DNA of 64,000 nt from Sepiola atlantica (Eukaryota > Mollusca > Cephalopoda > Sepiida > Sepiolidae), in the NCBI GenBank assembly GCA_963556195.1, contig OY744516.1, positions 30,045,183-30,109,182 on the forward strand. Direction: 5' to 3'. Made by a program: the position numbers and the translations under genes. Positions 21,840-33,049 of this stretch are shown one piece after another; positions within the stretch are counted from its first letter, which is position 1, and each line of letters starts with the position of its first letter. Under the pieces are notes generated by a model that was not told where the DNA came from, did not search any database, and worked only from the letters and a program-made list of their open reading frames with translations.

Positions 21840-22140
21840 CCCACCGCGGGAAGATGCGACAAAAGGTCAGGAAATGGGGATCGGAAAGCCAGCGCACAAG
21901 ATGCGTGTGCATTTTGACCCACGAAAAATGCCCGAGCAACTCTGTCGGCATTCACCGGGCGATTACCAATAAACTAACCCCTTCTAAAAGCGAGAAGGTA
22001 GATCCTGGGAGAGTTGACCTCCTAGAAATACACAGAACCAAACCTAAGCCCGACAAAAGGCAAGGTCACCAGCTCAAAAAATAGCCCAGATTCTGTCGTA
22101 CTGATTGTTGAGGACGTATTTTTGACTGGTATGGGCAACA
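21840..22140 (-). mobile_element. U2-SINE family body, copy C (second head type)
   Basis: The minus strand shows the second head (ATACCAGTCAAAAATACG-type, then ACAATCAGTACGACAG), TGTCGGGCTTAGGT, CTCCCAGGATCTACCTTCTC, core GAATGCCGACAGAGTTGCTC, TGTGCGCTGGCTTTCC and a GACCTTTTGTCGCATCTT tail. Confidence 0.75.
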
Positions 22141-23110
22141 CAATTCCGGTTACCCCCCCCTCCCCTCTAGTTGAGTGGTGGCCTTCACTTTTCTCTTCGT
22201 GTCTTATCGGCGATAAATAGAAGAGTAACCACCAACAAATAGAAAACTACCACACTATGTCTAGCTCATATAATCGTGTATTATAAACTAACGTTTTAAT
22301 ATTATCAGTACATTTACAAAATTATCCAAGGTTTTTGTTTCTTTTTATTAAATACAAGCAAAAAATAATTTAAAGAAACACTCGCTATCCGGCGGCTATT
22401 AATCTACCCCTAAGTATTCTTTTTTTAATGTATAACGTACGTTACAGATCTTTAGTATAAATCTATTTTAAATTTTGAAAAAAGTTTTCATCTAAATTAC
22501 CTCTCATGGAAATTAATGAACATCCTATTTAAGAAATGTTTTGGCAAGTTATCCTTTTTTTATTAAATCTCTTTAATTAATTACTGTTAATATCAACAAA
22601 ACTATTGTGTTGCGCATATATAGGAAAATAGGACGATGAAATTACGATTGCATGACACCCAAAATTAATTTATTATAAATTGTTTATAAAATAGTTATGC
22701 AAATTAGATATACAAATGGTTGTGTTTGGGTCTTTCTCTACTATATATACAGTATTTCAAATGATTATGTTGTATTATTGATTTAAATAAGCATAATTCT
22801 GGTGATATAGTTATGATGAATGAAAAAAAAAAAACTTTCGCATTTATCCATTTAGATAGAACGGATATTATATATCAAAATTCCTTTCCATAGAGACACT
22901 ATTTCATTGCAGCATATACATTGAAATAATATATATTTCTCGGGTCTCGAATCAGTTTTTCATAATTTTAATTATTACATGTGTATGCATGCTTATATGA
23001 TTAATACTTCCGTTGAGAATAACGTACGAGTGAGTAATGTATTATTGCGGACAACATCCACTCTCTCCACTAGGCAAATAATGTATGTAAAGGTGCATGC
23101 TCCTTTTTAC
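22141..23110. other. No gene seen
   Basis: AT-rich DNA with no feature I can support. Confidence 0.55.
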
Positions 23111-23111
23111 T

Positions 23112-23310
23112 TGTCTTTCCACGATGGCAGAGTTAGACACAAGGTCAGGTTTTAATGTGAGGAAAATCGAGCTCTCCAAAAAGGGGCAGTCTGGATTAGA
23201 AAACAATTAAAATTTTCTTCGTTTAGAAGGATTTTTCCTTCACTTACCGAGGACAGAAAAGATGAAGTGTAGTATCAGAACAGATACTACACGTTGCTCC
23301 TTGCCAAAAG
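23112..23310 (-). repeat. U2-headed short repeat, subfamily 2, copy 1
   Basis: On the minus strand CTTTTGGCAAGGAGCAACG and GTGTAGTATCTGTTCTGATA follow U2 snRNA order. Then come GTCCTCGGTAAGTGAAGGAA and a tail GACCTTGTGTCTAACTCTGC, shared with the larger SINE. The arrangement recurs at 42.78-42.96 kb, so this is a repeat and not a U2 gene. Confidence 0.65.
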
Positions 23311-23548
23311 TGCCTTATGGCGTGACAGAAACCTATTTGGTTGATTGAAGGTGTAGTTTCGGTGATTTCCAACTCCGGGATGAGTTGCACAGCCACGGTG
23401 AAATAGGATCTAGTCAACATTTCTATGTTAACCATGGAGGGGAGCACATACTTATATACATATGAAATATAAAATCAAAATTTCAGATAAAATGTGAAAA
23501 TGGTTAAGGAAAAGTGAACAAGCAGAGTAACATGCAGTGAAAATAAGG

Positions 23549-23614
23549 ACACAAACGCATCATTAAAGTTGGACCAAGATATTTCGGTCGAAGGTTGCGA
23601 CCATATTCATTTGG
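23549..23614 (-). repeat. Penelope-type terminal motif (orphan)
   Basis: The minus strand has CAAATGAATATGGTCG, a hairpin (GGTCG with CGACC), then GAAATATCTTGGTCCAAC. The same block occurs at 52382-52450 beside a Penelope-like element, with a changed stem sequence that still pairs. It looks like a worn hammerhead-bearing terminus. Confidence 0.5.
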
Positions 23615-23619
23615 TGATA

Positions 23620-24130
23620 TACATATACATATTTCTTTATTCTTTTCTTTTCCCCCTTCTCTTCTTTCTTTCCTTTTTTTTTCGTTTATTCTTTGTTCTT
23701 TATTTTTAATTATTCCGGCATTGCTGACTTTCTCTCTCCTTTTCCCCCTCTCTTTCGTTCTTTTATTTATTCATTTTTTCCTTCGTTTGTTTTCATTTTT
23801 TTCTTTTTTTCTCTATTTATTTCATTCGTTCTTTCAATCTTTCATTTTTTATTTATTATATTTTTCTTCCTCTCATTCTTTCTATCCCTTTTTCTCTTTC
23901 TTTTCTTTTGTTTTTCTTCTTTTTTTCTTTCTTCCTTTTTTATTTCTTTCTTTCTACCTTTTAATCTTTCTTTTCTCTATTTGCCCAGTCCCTTTCGTTT
24001 CTTTCCTTCGGTTTTCTTTATCCATTTTCATTCATTAATATTTTTTCATCTTTCTTTCTTTCTTGCTTGCTTTGTTCGTTTCTTTTCTTTTTCTTCTTTC
24101 TGATTGCTTTGTTTTTCTTTCGCCCTTTTT
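23620..24130. repeat. 500-bp polypyrimidine tract
   Basis: Nearly pure C/T on the plus strand with irregular TTTC/TTCC units. It gives overlapping Phe/Leu/Ser frames that should not be taken as membrane proteins. Confidence 0.9.
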
Positions 24131-24803
24131 TATTCATTTACTAGTGTATACACGCCGTCAAAAATGGCAGAAAAAAATTATGCTTCGCCAGTGTTCGCAC
24201 TGATATTCATTTAAAATCATAGAATTACGTTAATAATTTCATTTTTTATATATAAATTATTATCATTTCTGATGACCTAAAAAAAAATAAAACACTTACC
24301 GTTGGTAGATGTTTTCTATTTAGAGTGGAGTATTTCTTTCCGAATTCATTTCTGACAGCGAGTTGTCTGTCTTGCTATTTGCTTTCCAATGTAAGTCTTT
24401 GTAGAAAATTAAATTTTTTTTTTATTTCAATAGGATAATTAGGGGCTGAATCATTGCGAGTTGAAAAAAGGTGCGAGTCATATCTGATGATCTAAAGAAA
24501 AAACACGAACTTTTGACTTTGCTTTTTATTTGCCTTTTAATTGTCTTCCCTTGGTTATTGGGAGATATTAAAATCATGGCGCCGAACTTTTTACCATCAA
24601 AGACATTAGTGGAAGTGAATACGAAATAAAAAAAGCGTCTCAGACGGGAAAATTTACAACAAAGAAAAACCGAAAAAAAGGAAAAAACAACATATAGATC
24701 GGTATAGAAAAAAGAAAGGAACAAAAATGAAACGTCTCATTATGGAAGATTTGCGTTCTTCTTTACCTTATTCATTGGGAAGACTTTTGTGTTACGAGAA
24801 GGC

Positions 24804-24860
<57 letters not shown>

Positions 24861-25340
24861 TTATTCGCATTGCTCTTTATTGTAGCAATGGATGATACTT
24901 TCTTTCGTCTTCTTTCTCTATTTTATTTCCTGTTTTCTTGCTTTCTGCGAATATAAGCACACTCTTATTTTCTCCAATTATCTTCCCCCCCCCCAGTTTG
25001 TATCCTAATTGTCCCGATAATCTCACTACGACTCAAATATAAATCGCCATCATGAAATCAGTCTCAGATTATTGACTTTCTTCACTGACGTATTCCATAC
25101 GTAGATATATCTAATATATCACATATCATTAATTGCTTACTGAATACCGTTCTCATTAGCTTTGCTTATGGATATATTTCGGCCTCAATTTGAAACTTAT
25201 CATCTTGATATACAATCATACATTTCTATCAATAGATAATGACGAAACGGTCTTGAAGAAGTCAATATAATTAAACACATGTAGAACTAGTTGGTATACC
25301 CGCCCCACTACGGGTTCATAATATGGAGATACACTTAGGA
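24131..25340. other. No gene seen; one (TA)n
   Basis: (TA)n lies at about 24806-24857. The rest is AT-rich with no supportable feature. Confidence 0.55.
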
Positions 25341-25359
25341 TCTTTAATCAGTGCAATAC

Positions 25360-25970
25360 AGCTTCTTTCCAAGAACTTGCCATCTGTAGCATACATTACC
25401 ACGGAACTGTTCCCTTGCATGCTATAACATGGTCAGTGGAACAGTTGCATGGCAGATCTATTTTGTTTGTACGTACGCGCAGTATCTTGCGTTACACTGA
25501 GTTTTGATTAGGCTTGGCACATGCGCGTGATAACCTGAACTTATATAACTGCGCAGTCTCAACTTCAGTTTGCGCTGTGAGAGTTGGCGCCAAAAAATTA
25601 TTCAGTTCTCGATTAAATTTCGTGGCGACAATACGTCCTATCCCGTTCTCGTCTTTCTGCCAGAATACCACATTCTATCTTTGACGAAAGCCAGCCCGCC
25701 AATCAACTTTCTTTATATTCGAGTGTTCCTTTTGAATAAAGTTGATTTATACTTTGGTGGAGATGTTGGTGTTTTCTGTGGAAGATGGTGACCCTTTTCG
25801 TTATTCAATATTCAATTCCAGTCAGATAGGTCCAGACACGGTTAACTCTACCGAGTGGCTTTCTTCATACTGACATTCTTACAGACGAATCAACATAAAT
25901 CACTACATCATCTTCAAGTCCAATGTCAACAAATACTTGTCATAAACAGTCCTCATAAGTCATCTATATA
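25360..25970 (+). pseudogene. Non-LTR 3' ORF end, split by an insertion
   Basis: FFPRTCHL-type coding sequence at 25366-25428 and IFKSNVNKYLS followed by a stop at about 25907-25950 are the two halves of a block found uninterrupted at 54.3-54.44 kb. The 470 bp between them is foreign. The block is the C-terminal end of a CR1/jockey-like non-LTR reverse transcriptase ORF. Confidence 0.65.
25430..25800 (+). repeat. LTR-like insertion (truncated LTR element?)
   Basis: Within the split non-LTR tail lies a promoter-like TTATATAAC (about 25541), a GAATAAAG polyadenylation-type signal (about 25733) and TGGTGACCC (25787), which is placed like a primer site. The architecture suggests an LTR followed by a few leader bases. 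No partner LTR or ORF is present, so this is tentative. Confidence 0.4.
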
Positions 25971-26290
25971 TTAATACAATAGCGCGTGTGTCCGTGTGTC
26001 ACGCTTACATCAAAAGCTCTGCGCATGCGTGCCGCATCTAGATTTGGAAAAACATTACAGTAACCTAATTTTCCTAATATTATCGAGTATTTCCCTTTGG
26101 CGCAACGGTTAGCGACTGGTTTATAGTTCGATCCCATCTAACCCCTGAGATTTTTTTTCTTCATCCAAGGGGGGAGGTAGGGGGGGACGACCGGAAAGAC
26201 AGATATAATACGATAGCGTGTGTGTTATTTTTTGTGTCACGCTTACATAAAAAGCAACGACCTTCCGAATCTTTGTATGCTACTCATGAA
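25970..26290 (+). repeat. Short repeats and a tRNA-like segment
   Basis: Two copies of a GATAGCG(T/C)GTGTGT ... GTGTCACGCTTACAT block lie at about 25978-26016 and 26210-26252. Between them is an A-box-like TGGCGCAACGG (26098-26108) and a B-box-like GTTCGATCCC (26126-26135), too close together for a normal tRNA. This is probably a tRNA-derived SINE relic. Confidence 0.4.
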
Positions 26291-26526
26291 TTGAAGCCAA
26301 ATTTAATTTAATCTAAAGCATTTACAAAGTAAGGTTTAGTCGTCGAAATCGGAATTAGTCGATCGATCAAATCGAGAAAAAGTCCGACGGACTGACACGA
26401 AACCGCTTTTATTTATTAGACAACATCCTCTGGAATTTTTTATAGGTTAGGAACAAGATAATTAATATTGAAAACATCATTTCGTGTAATTTACACGGGT
26501 CACGTTAGTCAAATGTATTATTTAGA

Positions 26527-28589
26527 CAGGGCGTTACGGAGCCCTCCAAAAAGGAGCGCGCTCCAGGAGCACGCTCCTTTTTGCTGGAGTGAAGGAGAGG
26601 AGGGCTCATTTTATATTCAGCGGGAGTGGAGCGGGAGCAACTCCATTTAGGACTAACGAGCGGTGGTTTTATCGCTCCGCGCTCCTCGCTCCAAAATTAT
26701 TTGATTTTTTTCTTTTAAACATTAGTTTTTTATTCAGCAATAAAAAGGAAAAGAAAAGAAAGTCTCAGAGTTTACTCTGAGTTATTTTTTAAAATTATAT
26801 CTGGTAAATGCATATGAGATAAGGAGAGAGAGGGAGAGGGAGGGAGAGACAGGGAGAAATAAGGAGAAAATTTAAAGTTCTCAGATTTTTACATCTATGT
26901 GTTAAAGTTTTGATGGGACAGTTTTCTTAATGCAGAAGACAGACAATTTGGCACCAAATATCTTTAAATGTGACAGTGAGTCTATAGATGTCTTTAAAAC
27001 AGAACATTTTACATTGACATGTTACATTTTTGATGGGATACTTTTCTTAAGGCAGGAGACAATTTCGGCAACAAATGTCGCCAGTGAGTCAAAAGATGTA
27101 TTTGAAGTTATTTTCTTACAGATTTGAACTTTCGTATATTTATGAAAAGGATGTTTATTGTGATTGAATAAATTAGCCAATTTTTCTTTTATTTCGTGTT
27201 TTAAAATAAAGAATTTTAGGTTCAATTATACTATAGGGGCCGTTGGATTTTCTCGCCCATTTCGCTCGGTATTCACCCAAACGTTCGATTTTTGGGGTGA
27301 AATGGTACATTTTGTCTTGACAAAAAATTCTAATTTATTTTTGAGCATATATGAAATTGAACTTTTATGCCACATTTTTACAACCTGGAATTAAAGTTAG
27401 ATCCTCAACACTTTAAAAAGTAAATGAGAATTTTATTTTAGAACCAAAAATACAATTAACATCAGCAATCAGTTTCATCCTAAATTTGGGCGAATACCAA
27501 GCGAAATGCGCGAGAGAAAACAGCGTTCCCTATTCTACAATTAAACCAATGTTTAAACTTAATTAAATTAAAGAAAATATCTTGAATTTTGCCCTACCTA
27601 GGAAAACTTGCTCCAGTTAATTTTTTGGGGTGGGGGGGGGGTGGGGGGGGGGGAATTTGACCCGATATTTTTTCAACTCCCAAGGTCTAGGCTAGATATT
27701 TTGTATGAAATGTTAAGACATTAAATAGATCTCTGAATTGTTTATTGACAATTTATTGATATTTTTTAGGCAACTTATGAAAAATATCATTTTTTTTCAA
27801 TATTTACTTTACTAAACTTCATTGGGGTTTTTTTTCGACCCAAATTGTACTATAGAAAAAAATGGATAAATCGATTTGTTTGAAAGTACTAGCGCGTTTC
27901 TGTTATAAATAATAATATACATTATACAATATAGTTACGTTCGTAAAACAAACAAATATTAAACAACAACACGACAAGTAATGTTGCCCTGGCTGTCTCT
28001 CCTCTTCCAGAGAAATGTTTTCTTTAAAAAGAAAATAATCACTAATAATGTTGAAAAGTAAAACTTTATTTACTTAAAACAAATCTAAATTCCCTTCCAA
28101 AATAAATAGAAAAAATATCGGGTCAAATTTTCCTTTCCTGAAAAAATAGGTTGTTAATGTAATGAAAATTAATATTGTTTTAAATTACTTCAGGGATTTT
28201 TCTATTTCTATTTTATACTTCAGGAAACGAAAATTTACGTATAATCCTTCGTCCTACATGTTCTTCTATAACTCTCAAAATATTAGCGAGATTTTGTCAA
28301 ATATTATCTTACGGTCTTACACTTAAAGTAACATCCCAACCCATATTGATGAGATCCTTTGACGCCCACCCCTATCTTTCGACCATTCATTGGCAGAATA
28401 GAACGTTTATGAAAAAAGGTACATTTTGCATTATGGAGCGCTGAAAAAGAGCCGCTCCTTTTTTATAGGAGTTGGAGCAGGAGCGGCTCTTTTTTGAAAA
28501 TGGGGAGCGTGAGAGGAGCCAGCTCCAATTTTGGGCGTTGGAGCAGGAGCGGGAGCAGCTCCAAAAGTAGTGGAGCGCGTAAAGCCCTG
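26527..28589. mobile_element. Non-autonomous hAT-type DNA transposon, complete
   Basis: The left end is CAGGGCGTTACGG and the right end is the reverse complement of CAGGGCTTTACGC. They are flanked by a perfect 8-bp duplication, TATTTAGA (26519-26526 and 28590-28597). The CAGGG termini, 8-bp duplication and subterminal GGAGC/GCTCC repeats (26540-26700 and 28430-28575) fit the hAT superfamily. No transposase is recognisable in the 2,063 bp. A second copy of its right end begins at 63647. Confidence 0.9.
26885..27120 (+). repeat. Diverged ~120-bp duplication inside the hAT element
   Basis: Both halves contain TTTTACAT, GTTA, a TTTTGATGGGA block, TTTTCTTAA(T/G)GCAG, GACAATTT, AAAT, GTGAGTC and GATGT in order. 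It may be a remnant of duplicated exons, but no domain can be named. Confidence 0.55.
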
Positions 28590-28599
28590 TATTTAGATT

Positions 28600-29080
28600 A
28601 TACGGACTGACTACTGTTATCATCTTGGATGTTATTCTCACAACGTTTCGGTTGATGTAACCTCCGACTTTCTACCGGCACATCTTGTAGAAGGCGGGAA
28701 CCTTTATGTTGAACTCGGCAATCTGTACGGTATGTCGATCCAAACCCTTTATTTAATCCATGGAGGTAGATTGCTCTCGTCCCATGACCGGGTAAGAATC
28801 TTAAGTAATTCTTAATTATATTCTTAGTATCGCCTGTACTCGGATTTGTATTTAAACCTTTAACCTCTAGAAGACTATAACTTAGAACTGATTGTAACTT
28901 AGCATTTTATCCGTTGCGCCACAGGTCCATGTTCACAAGCTCGACAAGATTGACTCGAAGAAATGTGGAAACCCGAAACGCTGTGAGAATAACATCCACG
29001 ATGAGAAAAGTAGTTCGAGTAATCAAAATGATACAAATTATTAAACTTCATCTAAAAAATTCCGAAACATAATAATCAAT
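28600..29080. other. No gene; tRNA-like A box at 28911-28921
   Basis: On the minus strand TGGCGCAACGG followed by ATAAAATGCTAAG resembles the 5' half of a tRNA. No matching B box is clear. Confidence 0.35.
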
Positions 29081-29195
29081 TTTTTTTCATTCCATGCATC
29101 ATCGTTTTCAATCCACTCATACTATTCTTCATCATTCAACTGACCATATATTTATCTCATTAACCCTTATCCCTAAATGAGACCACATCTCAAAG
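29080..29195 (+). repeat. Non-LTR 3' UTR fragment
   Basis: TTTTCAATCCACTCATA through CATCATTCAACTGAC matches the 3' UTR after the non-LTR ORF end at 54.45-54.57 kb. It is a 5'-truncated tail. Confidence 0.65.
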
Positions 29196-30110
29196 CAAAT
29201 ACAAGCATGCGGTAAAACGTGTATGAAAATAGAGATGACATAACTGAAGTTATGGATTTTTTATTGCATTATAAAATATATATTGCCATTAAAAGGACTT
29301 GAATCAGCGAGATTTGCTCGTAGTTAGAATCGATATAATTTACGATGAAGCATAAAAAAGTCGAAACACTACAAACCTATGTCAACGTTTATCAACAGGT
29401 CCATGAGAAATTTTTCGGAGCCACAGGACCAAATTTGAAAAATTGAGGACTACAAAAGCATTAGGACATGCAATGTAGATATGGTATATTTTGTAATTAA
29501 TAATTTTTATTTTAAATTAAAATATTGACTTTATTATTAAGTTAAATATTAAATTAATCTGATACACGTTTTCGTCTGATCTCTGTAAAATACTCGTTTT
29601 TAGTGTTGAGTTTCTTATAATTTTAAACTTTTCCTTTATATTAATGTATGTTTTCATCAAATTGCCTTTCAATTTTTCTGTTAAGAAACAGTATGCTATC
29701 AGTTTTTCGGAGGATAATCTACATATGTAAGGTATCATTCACACAAAAGGTCAAGTATGTAGGTCTTACAAAATAAAAGAAGTTAGTCGACTATAATTAA
29801 TAATTGATTGAAAATCGTTTGTGAATATTTTTACAAAATTACTGTATTAATAACTGTTTTTTTTTTGTGGGGGAATTCACGGGTTAATACCTTCCACAAC
29901 GTTATTAGAGCATAAACGGACATAAAATTAGATCTGACTGGATTCGAACCCGATTGTTATGTACTGCAGGCATCGAGAGGAAGAGTCAGATCTAGTAAGT
30001 TTGAAGGTTATATGAGATTATCCTTTAGGCAGGATATGAACCAGACGTCACAGACTGCACGAGTAAATAAAAACATTTAAGCCCCCCCCCCCCCCAAAAA
30101 AAAACGAACA
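29196..30110. other. No gene seen
   Basis: AT-rich. A GGTTCGAATCC-type sequence on the minus strand at 29938-29953 resembles a tRNA B box but stands alone. Confidence 0.45.
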
Positions 30111-30116
30111 GATTTA

Positions 30117-30345
30117 ACGAGATTATTCGGGGTGATCGGAGAAGCAGGATAGTGAATAGGAATTACGATATAGATGGTAATAAGATGGAGGTCAGAAGTG
30201 GTCTGTGGGTAGGAATAGCATTTGGAATGCGACTGTGGTTGTTTTGATAACTTTAACGTTGTGAGAAAAATGGAAATATAAACTTTTATTGTTTGTCGTT
30301 TTAGTTATGTTGGGTTTGAATCTGTGAAGAATTACGAGAGAGAAT
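30117..30345 (+). repeat. Dispersed repeat shared with 42117-42345
   Basis: Shared blocks in order: GATAA/GATTATTC then GGGGT(G/A)ATCG, AGAAT/GGAATTA, GATGGTAA(T/C)AA, AGGTCAG, CATTT(G/A)GAATGCGACT, TTGTTTTGATAA, and AAATATAAAC followed by TTTATTGTTT. The second copy has a tRNA-like head upstream, so it may be a SINE. Confidence 0.7.
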
Positions 30346-31077
30346 TTGGGGGAACAACAGAGCTAGACTGGAGAAAAGAAATCAAAACAACCTATAAAAA
30401 ATATTAAAATCCTTAATTATTTCCCATCAAAGGAAGCTAACACTCAGCTTAATTCGAACGAATTATTCCACATACATTACAAACTAATTTAGAGTTTAAA
30501 TAAAATTAACGCACGTAAAAAATGAATAAATAAAAATAATACATTTAAATAAAAAACAAAACACGTAATAATAATATAAAAATAGATATTTAATAAAATA
30601 ATATAATGATTTAATAATTAACAAACACGAAATGTTAACAAACATTTACAACAAAAAAAATAAATGATAAATAATTAATTTCTGCGAGACTACTACAAAA
30701 GGACATCCCATAATTTTTCCCGACTTCCAGGCGAAAACACATTTCAGATTGAGTGGTAGTGTCTTTTTGAAAAAGAGGGTTTACTCGAAAATCTAATAAA
30801 TATGACACCATACATACAATCCTGATTCGACACATAACGTTGGTAAATCAATATTTAATTTCTAAATTTTTGAATTCTTCAATATTGTTATTTATAACCT
30901 GTTTGCTTTGTCTTGTATCCAACGTTGTCTGAAAACAAATTGTATTGTCATCGTCTTCAAAAACATTCAACTTCTAATAGGAAACTTCAAGTTTCTTCTG
31001 ATATAATTTTGTCCCGTCGTGAATAGAATATATTCTGTAAGTATTTGATTGAAATATTCAAACTAGACCTCTAGGAA
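30346..31077. other. No gene seen
   Basis: Very A-rich stretch without a recognisable feature. Confidence 0.5.
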
Positions 31078-31085
31078 AATTCCAA

Positions 31086-31710
31086 GGTACTTTTATCGAT
31101 CCTGAACCAGCTTTCGTGACGTTCGACTCGGAATCGTTCGGCTGTCTTACGCAAACGGCCGAGTGTTGACGAGCCGAAGCAGCGAGCAGCTGATAACTTT
31201 GTTACAAAGTGAAAATAAGTGCTTTCGAGGACGGATTTTTTGTCAGGAAGTTTTTTTTGAAGGAAATAAACCCAAAATGAATTACGAACAGCTTTGCACT
31301 GCAGTATCATCGCGAGCAAGTAAGAATAAATAATAAAATTAAAAAAATATGTCGTGATAAAAGTAATTTTTTGTTTTGTTGTTTCTTCAAAAAGATTCCT
31401 TGTAAATAAAAATACAGTATTCATTTTATAACAGTAACCTCGCTATGTTTTTTTCCTGTTGTTTCTTTCAAAAAAATTCATGTAAATATGTTTAATTTTC
31501 TTTGTTGTTTCTTTAAAAAATTCCTAACCCTAACTCTAAACCTAAACCCTAACAAAAAAAACAAAAAAACAAGCAAAACATTATGATCATAGGACGTAAA
31601 AATGTCGTCTGGTACAAATCGGCTCGTCAACTCTCGGGCGTTTGCGTAGAACAGCCGAACGCTTCCGAGTCGAACGTCACGAAAACTAGTTCAGGATCGA
31701 TAAGAGCACC
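31086..31710. mobile_element. MITE with 92-bp TIRs, 8-bp TSD and telomere-like tract
   Basis: The arms 31086-31177 and 31619-31710 are inverted repeats starting GGTACTTTTATCGATCC / GGTGCTCTTATCGATCC. A perfect 8-bp duplication, AATTCCAA, flanks the element (31078-31085 and 31711-31718). An imperfect CCCTAA array lies inside at 31523-31553. There is no transposase. The GGT-starting TIR and 8-bp duplication suggest the Merlin superfamily, like the element at 39.6 kb. Confidence 0.85.
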
Positions 31711-31718
31711 AATTCCAA

Positions 31719-32150
31719 CTACCCCATGTACTAAAATAACTAACTAACTACATTATTTCAATTAGTTTTGTATAGAGTAGTACTATTTAATACGTTGCCA
31801 CATATTAGAATAGTCTCTTTTAACCGCGCATTGTTACGGTGTGGAGATCGGGGAGTAGTTTCAAAACCAGATGTTGCTAACCACTGGTCGATGAAGTAAG
31901 CGGTTTATTGAGTTGTTATCTTGCACGTGGAAAGGCTGTTGTTTCTCAAGGAAGGTAAACACTTGAAAGATCCACGCGCGCGAAGCAGTTATATGTATTC
32001 GGTTTTACGGGGGAAATTCGTTCTGAGTAAGAAAGAATCGGAAATTGACATAATTCGAAGGAAATATCAGCAAAACTTTCATGGCAACGGAACCAACACT
32101 CTTAAACTACGTATATTGCTAGGCGAACATGAGCAAACTACAACCAGGGT
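31719..32150. other. No recognised gene
   Basis: An open frame at 31921-32313 runs into the SINE body downstream. Its first 75 codons show no domain and it is probably not a gene. Confidence 0.45.
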
Positions 32151-32157
32151 TTTTTTT

Positions 32158-32455
32158 ACCCCGCCTAATAAAACCGGTATCGTCCGGGCCTTTGGGTCTG
32201 GGTTTACGCCGGTCTATTGGGGGTTGTCGGTCCCGTACAGTTCTAGGAGGTGCACTCTCCCAGGCTTTGCCTCCCCTCTTTGGGGAGGAGTAAGTTTATT
32301 GCTTACTGTCTGAGGCGCCCCTACCGGTGAATGCCGACGGGGCTGCCCAGGCAATTTTTAAAAAGCCAGAGTGCTCACCTCTCGAGCATTGGCTTATCTA
32401 ATCCCACTTTCCCGACCTTGTGTCACATCTTACCTTGTGGGAGGTAGATAAATAA
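32158..32455 (+). mobile_element. U2-SINE family copy D (head lost)
   Basis: It starts within the family body (ACCGGTATCGTCCGGGCCTT, TTTACGCCGGTCTAT) and continues through the GGGGAGG stem, AGTAAGTTTATTGCTTACT, GAATGCCGACGGGGCTGCCC and the CGACCTTGTGTCACATCTTA tail. Confidence 0.8.
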
Positions 32456-32559
32456 AACTAACACGAAACAAGAAAACTAATACGCAAAAACCCTCTTAAA
32501 GACTTTCCAGTAAGACGATATGCGTGAATTTTTATGAGAAGCCCTTTTTGCCAGGCCTT

Positions 32560-32705
32560 GTTAAAGTCTTTGGGTATGTCAAGCGCTTGGACCATTGCCG
32601 ATATTTTGACCAAGTTTGGTGACGATTGATCAAGCGATTTGGACGCTTGACTGTACACAAACAAACTAACTCGACCGAAAACATAACCCCCATCGACGGA
32701 AATAA
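32560..32705 (+). repeat. Dispersed 'GGTGACGATTGG' family, copy 2
   Basis: GATATTTTGACCAAG, TTTGGTGACGATTGATCAAG, GACGCTTGACTGTACACAA and ACTAACTCGAC match copies at 4.4 and 54.1 kb. Confidence 0.65.
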
Positions 32706-32863
32706 CAAGTAAAATAAAAGAAAGATGTTCATCCTATTGTCTCAAGTCTCAGCATAAAAATGAAACAACGTTAATAAGAGGAAACATAATGACAACTTGG
32801 TGTCAACGAAGGAAATGGAATTAATCACGGCCAGAAAGAAAGATAAACTCGTTGACACACCAG

Positions 32864-32950
32864 CCCTCGTTAGATTACCGGTTAATCGGCGTTGAACCTG
32901 GTCAGTACCAGATGGGTGACCATTTGGGAATACCAGGCGTTGTATGTGGG
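32864..32950 (+). repeat. 5S rRNA-like segment (pseudogene or SINE head)
   Basis: CTGGTCAGTACCAGATGGG and TGACCATTTGGGAATACCAG with GCGTTGTA follow the 3' half of metazoan 5S rRNA, covering the intermediate element and box C of its internal promoter. The upstream CTCGTTAGAT is a weaker match to the 5' side. The box A region is degraded. It is not a functional 5S gene. A 5S-headed SINE or a stray pseudogene are the options. Confidence 0.6.
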
Positions 32951-33049
32951 TTGACGGCGACACCTCTTGGAGATAAACCGCAAAAATACTTAACACCATC
33001 TCTTGACCTAGATATACAGTCGACTGGGGGCGGCTTATGAATTTAACAT

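Noticed and set aside
23595..24103. Overlapping 136-147-residue hydrophobic frames
   Set aside because: They are products of a polypyrimidine tract open in more than one frame, not membrane proteins.
31921..32313. 130-residue plus-strand protein
   Set aside because: The second half is SINE body sequence and the first half lacks any recognisable domain.
32864..32950. Functional 5S rRNA gene
   Set aside because: The 5' half and box A are degraded and there is no clear T-run terminator.
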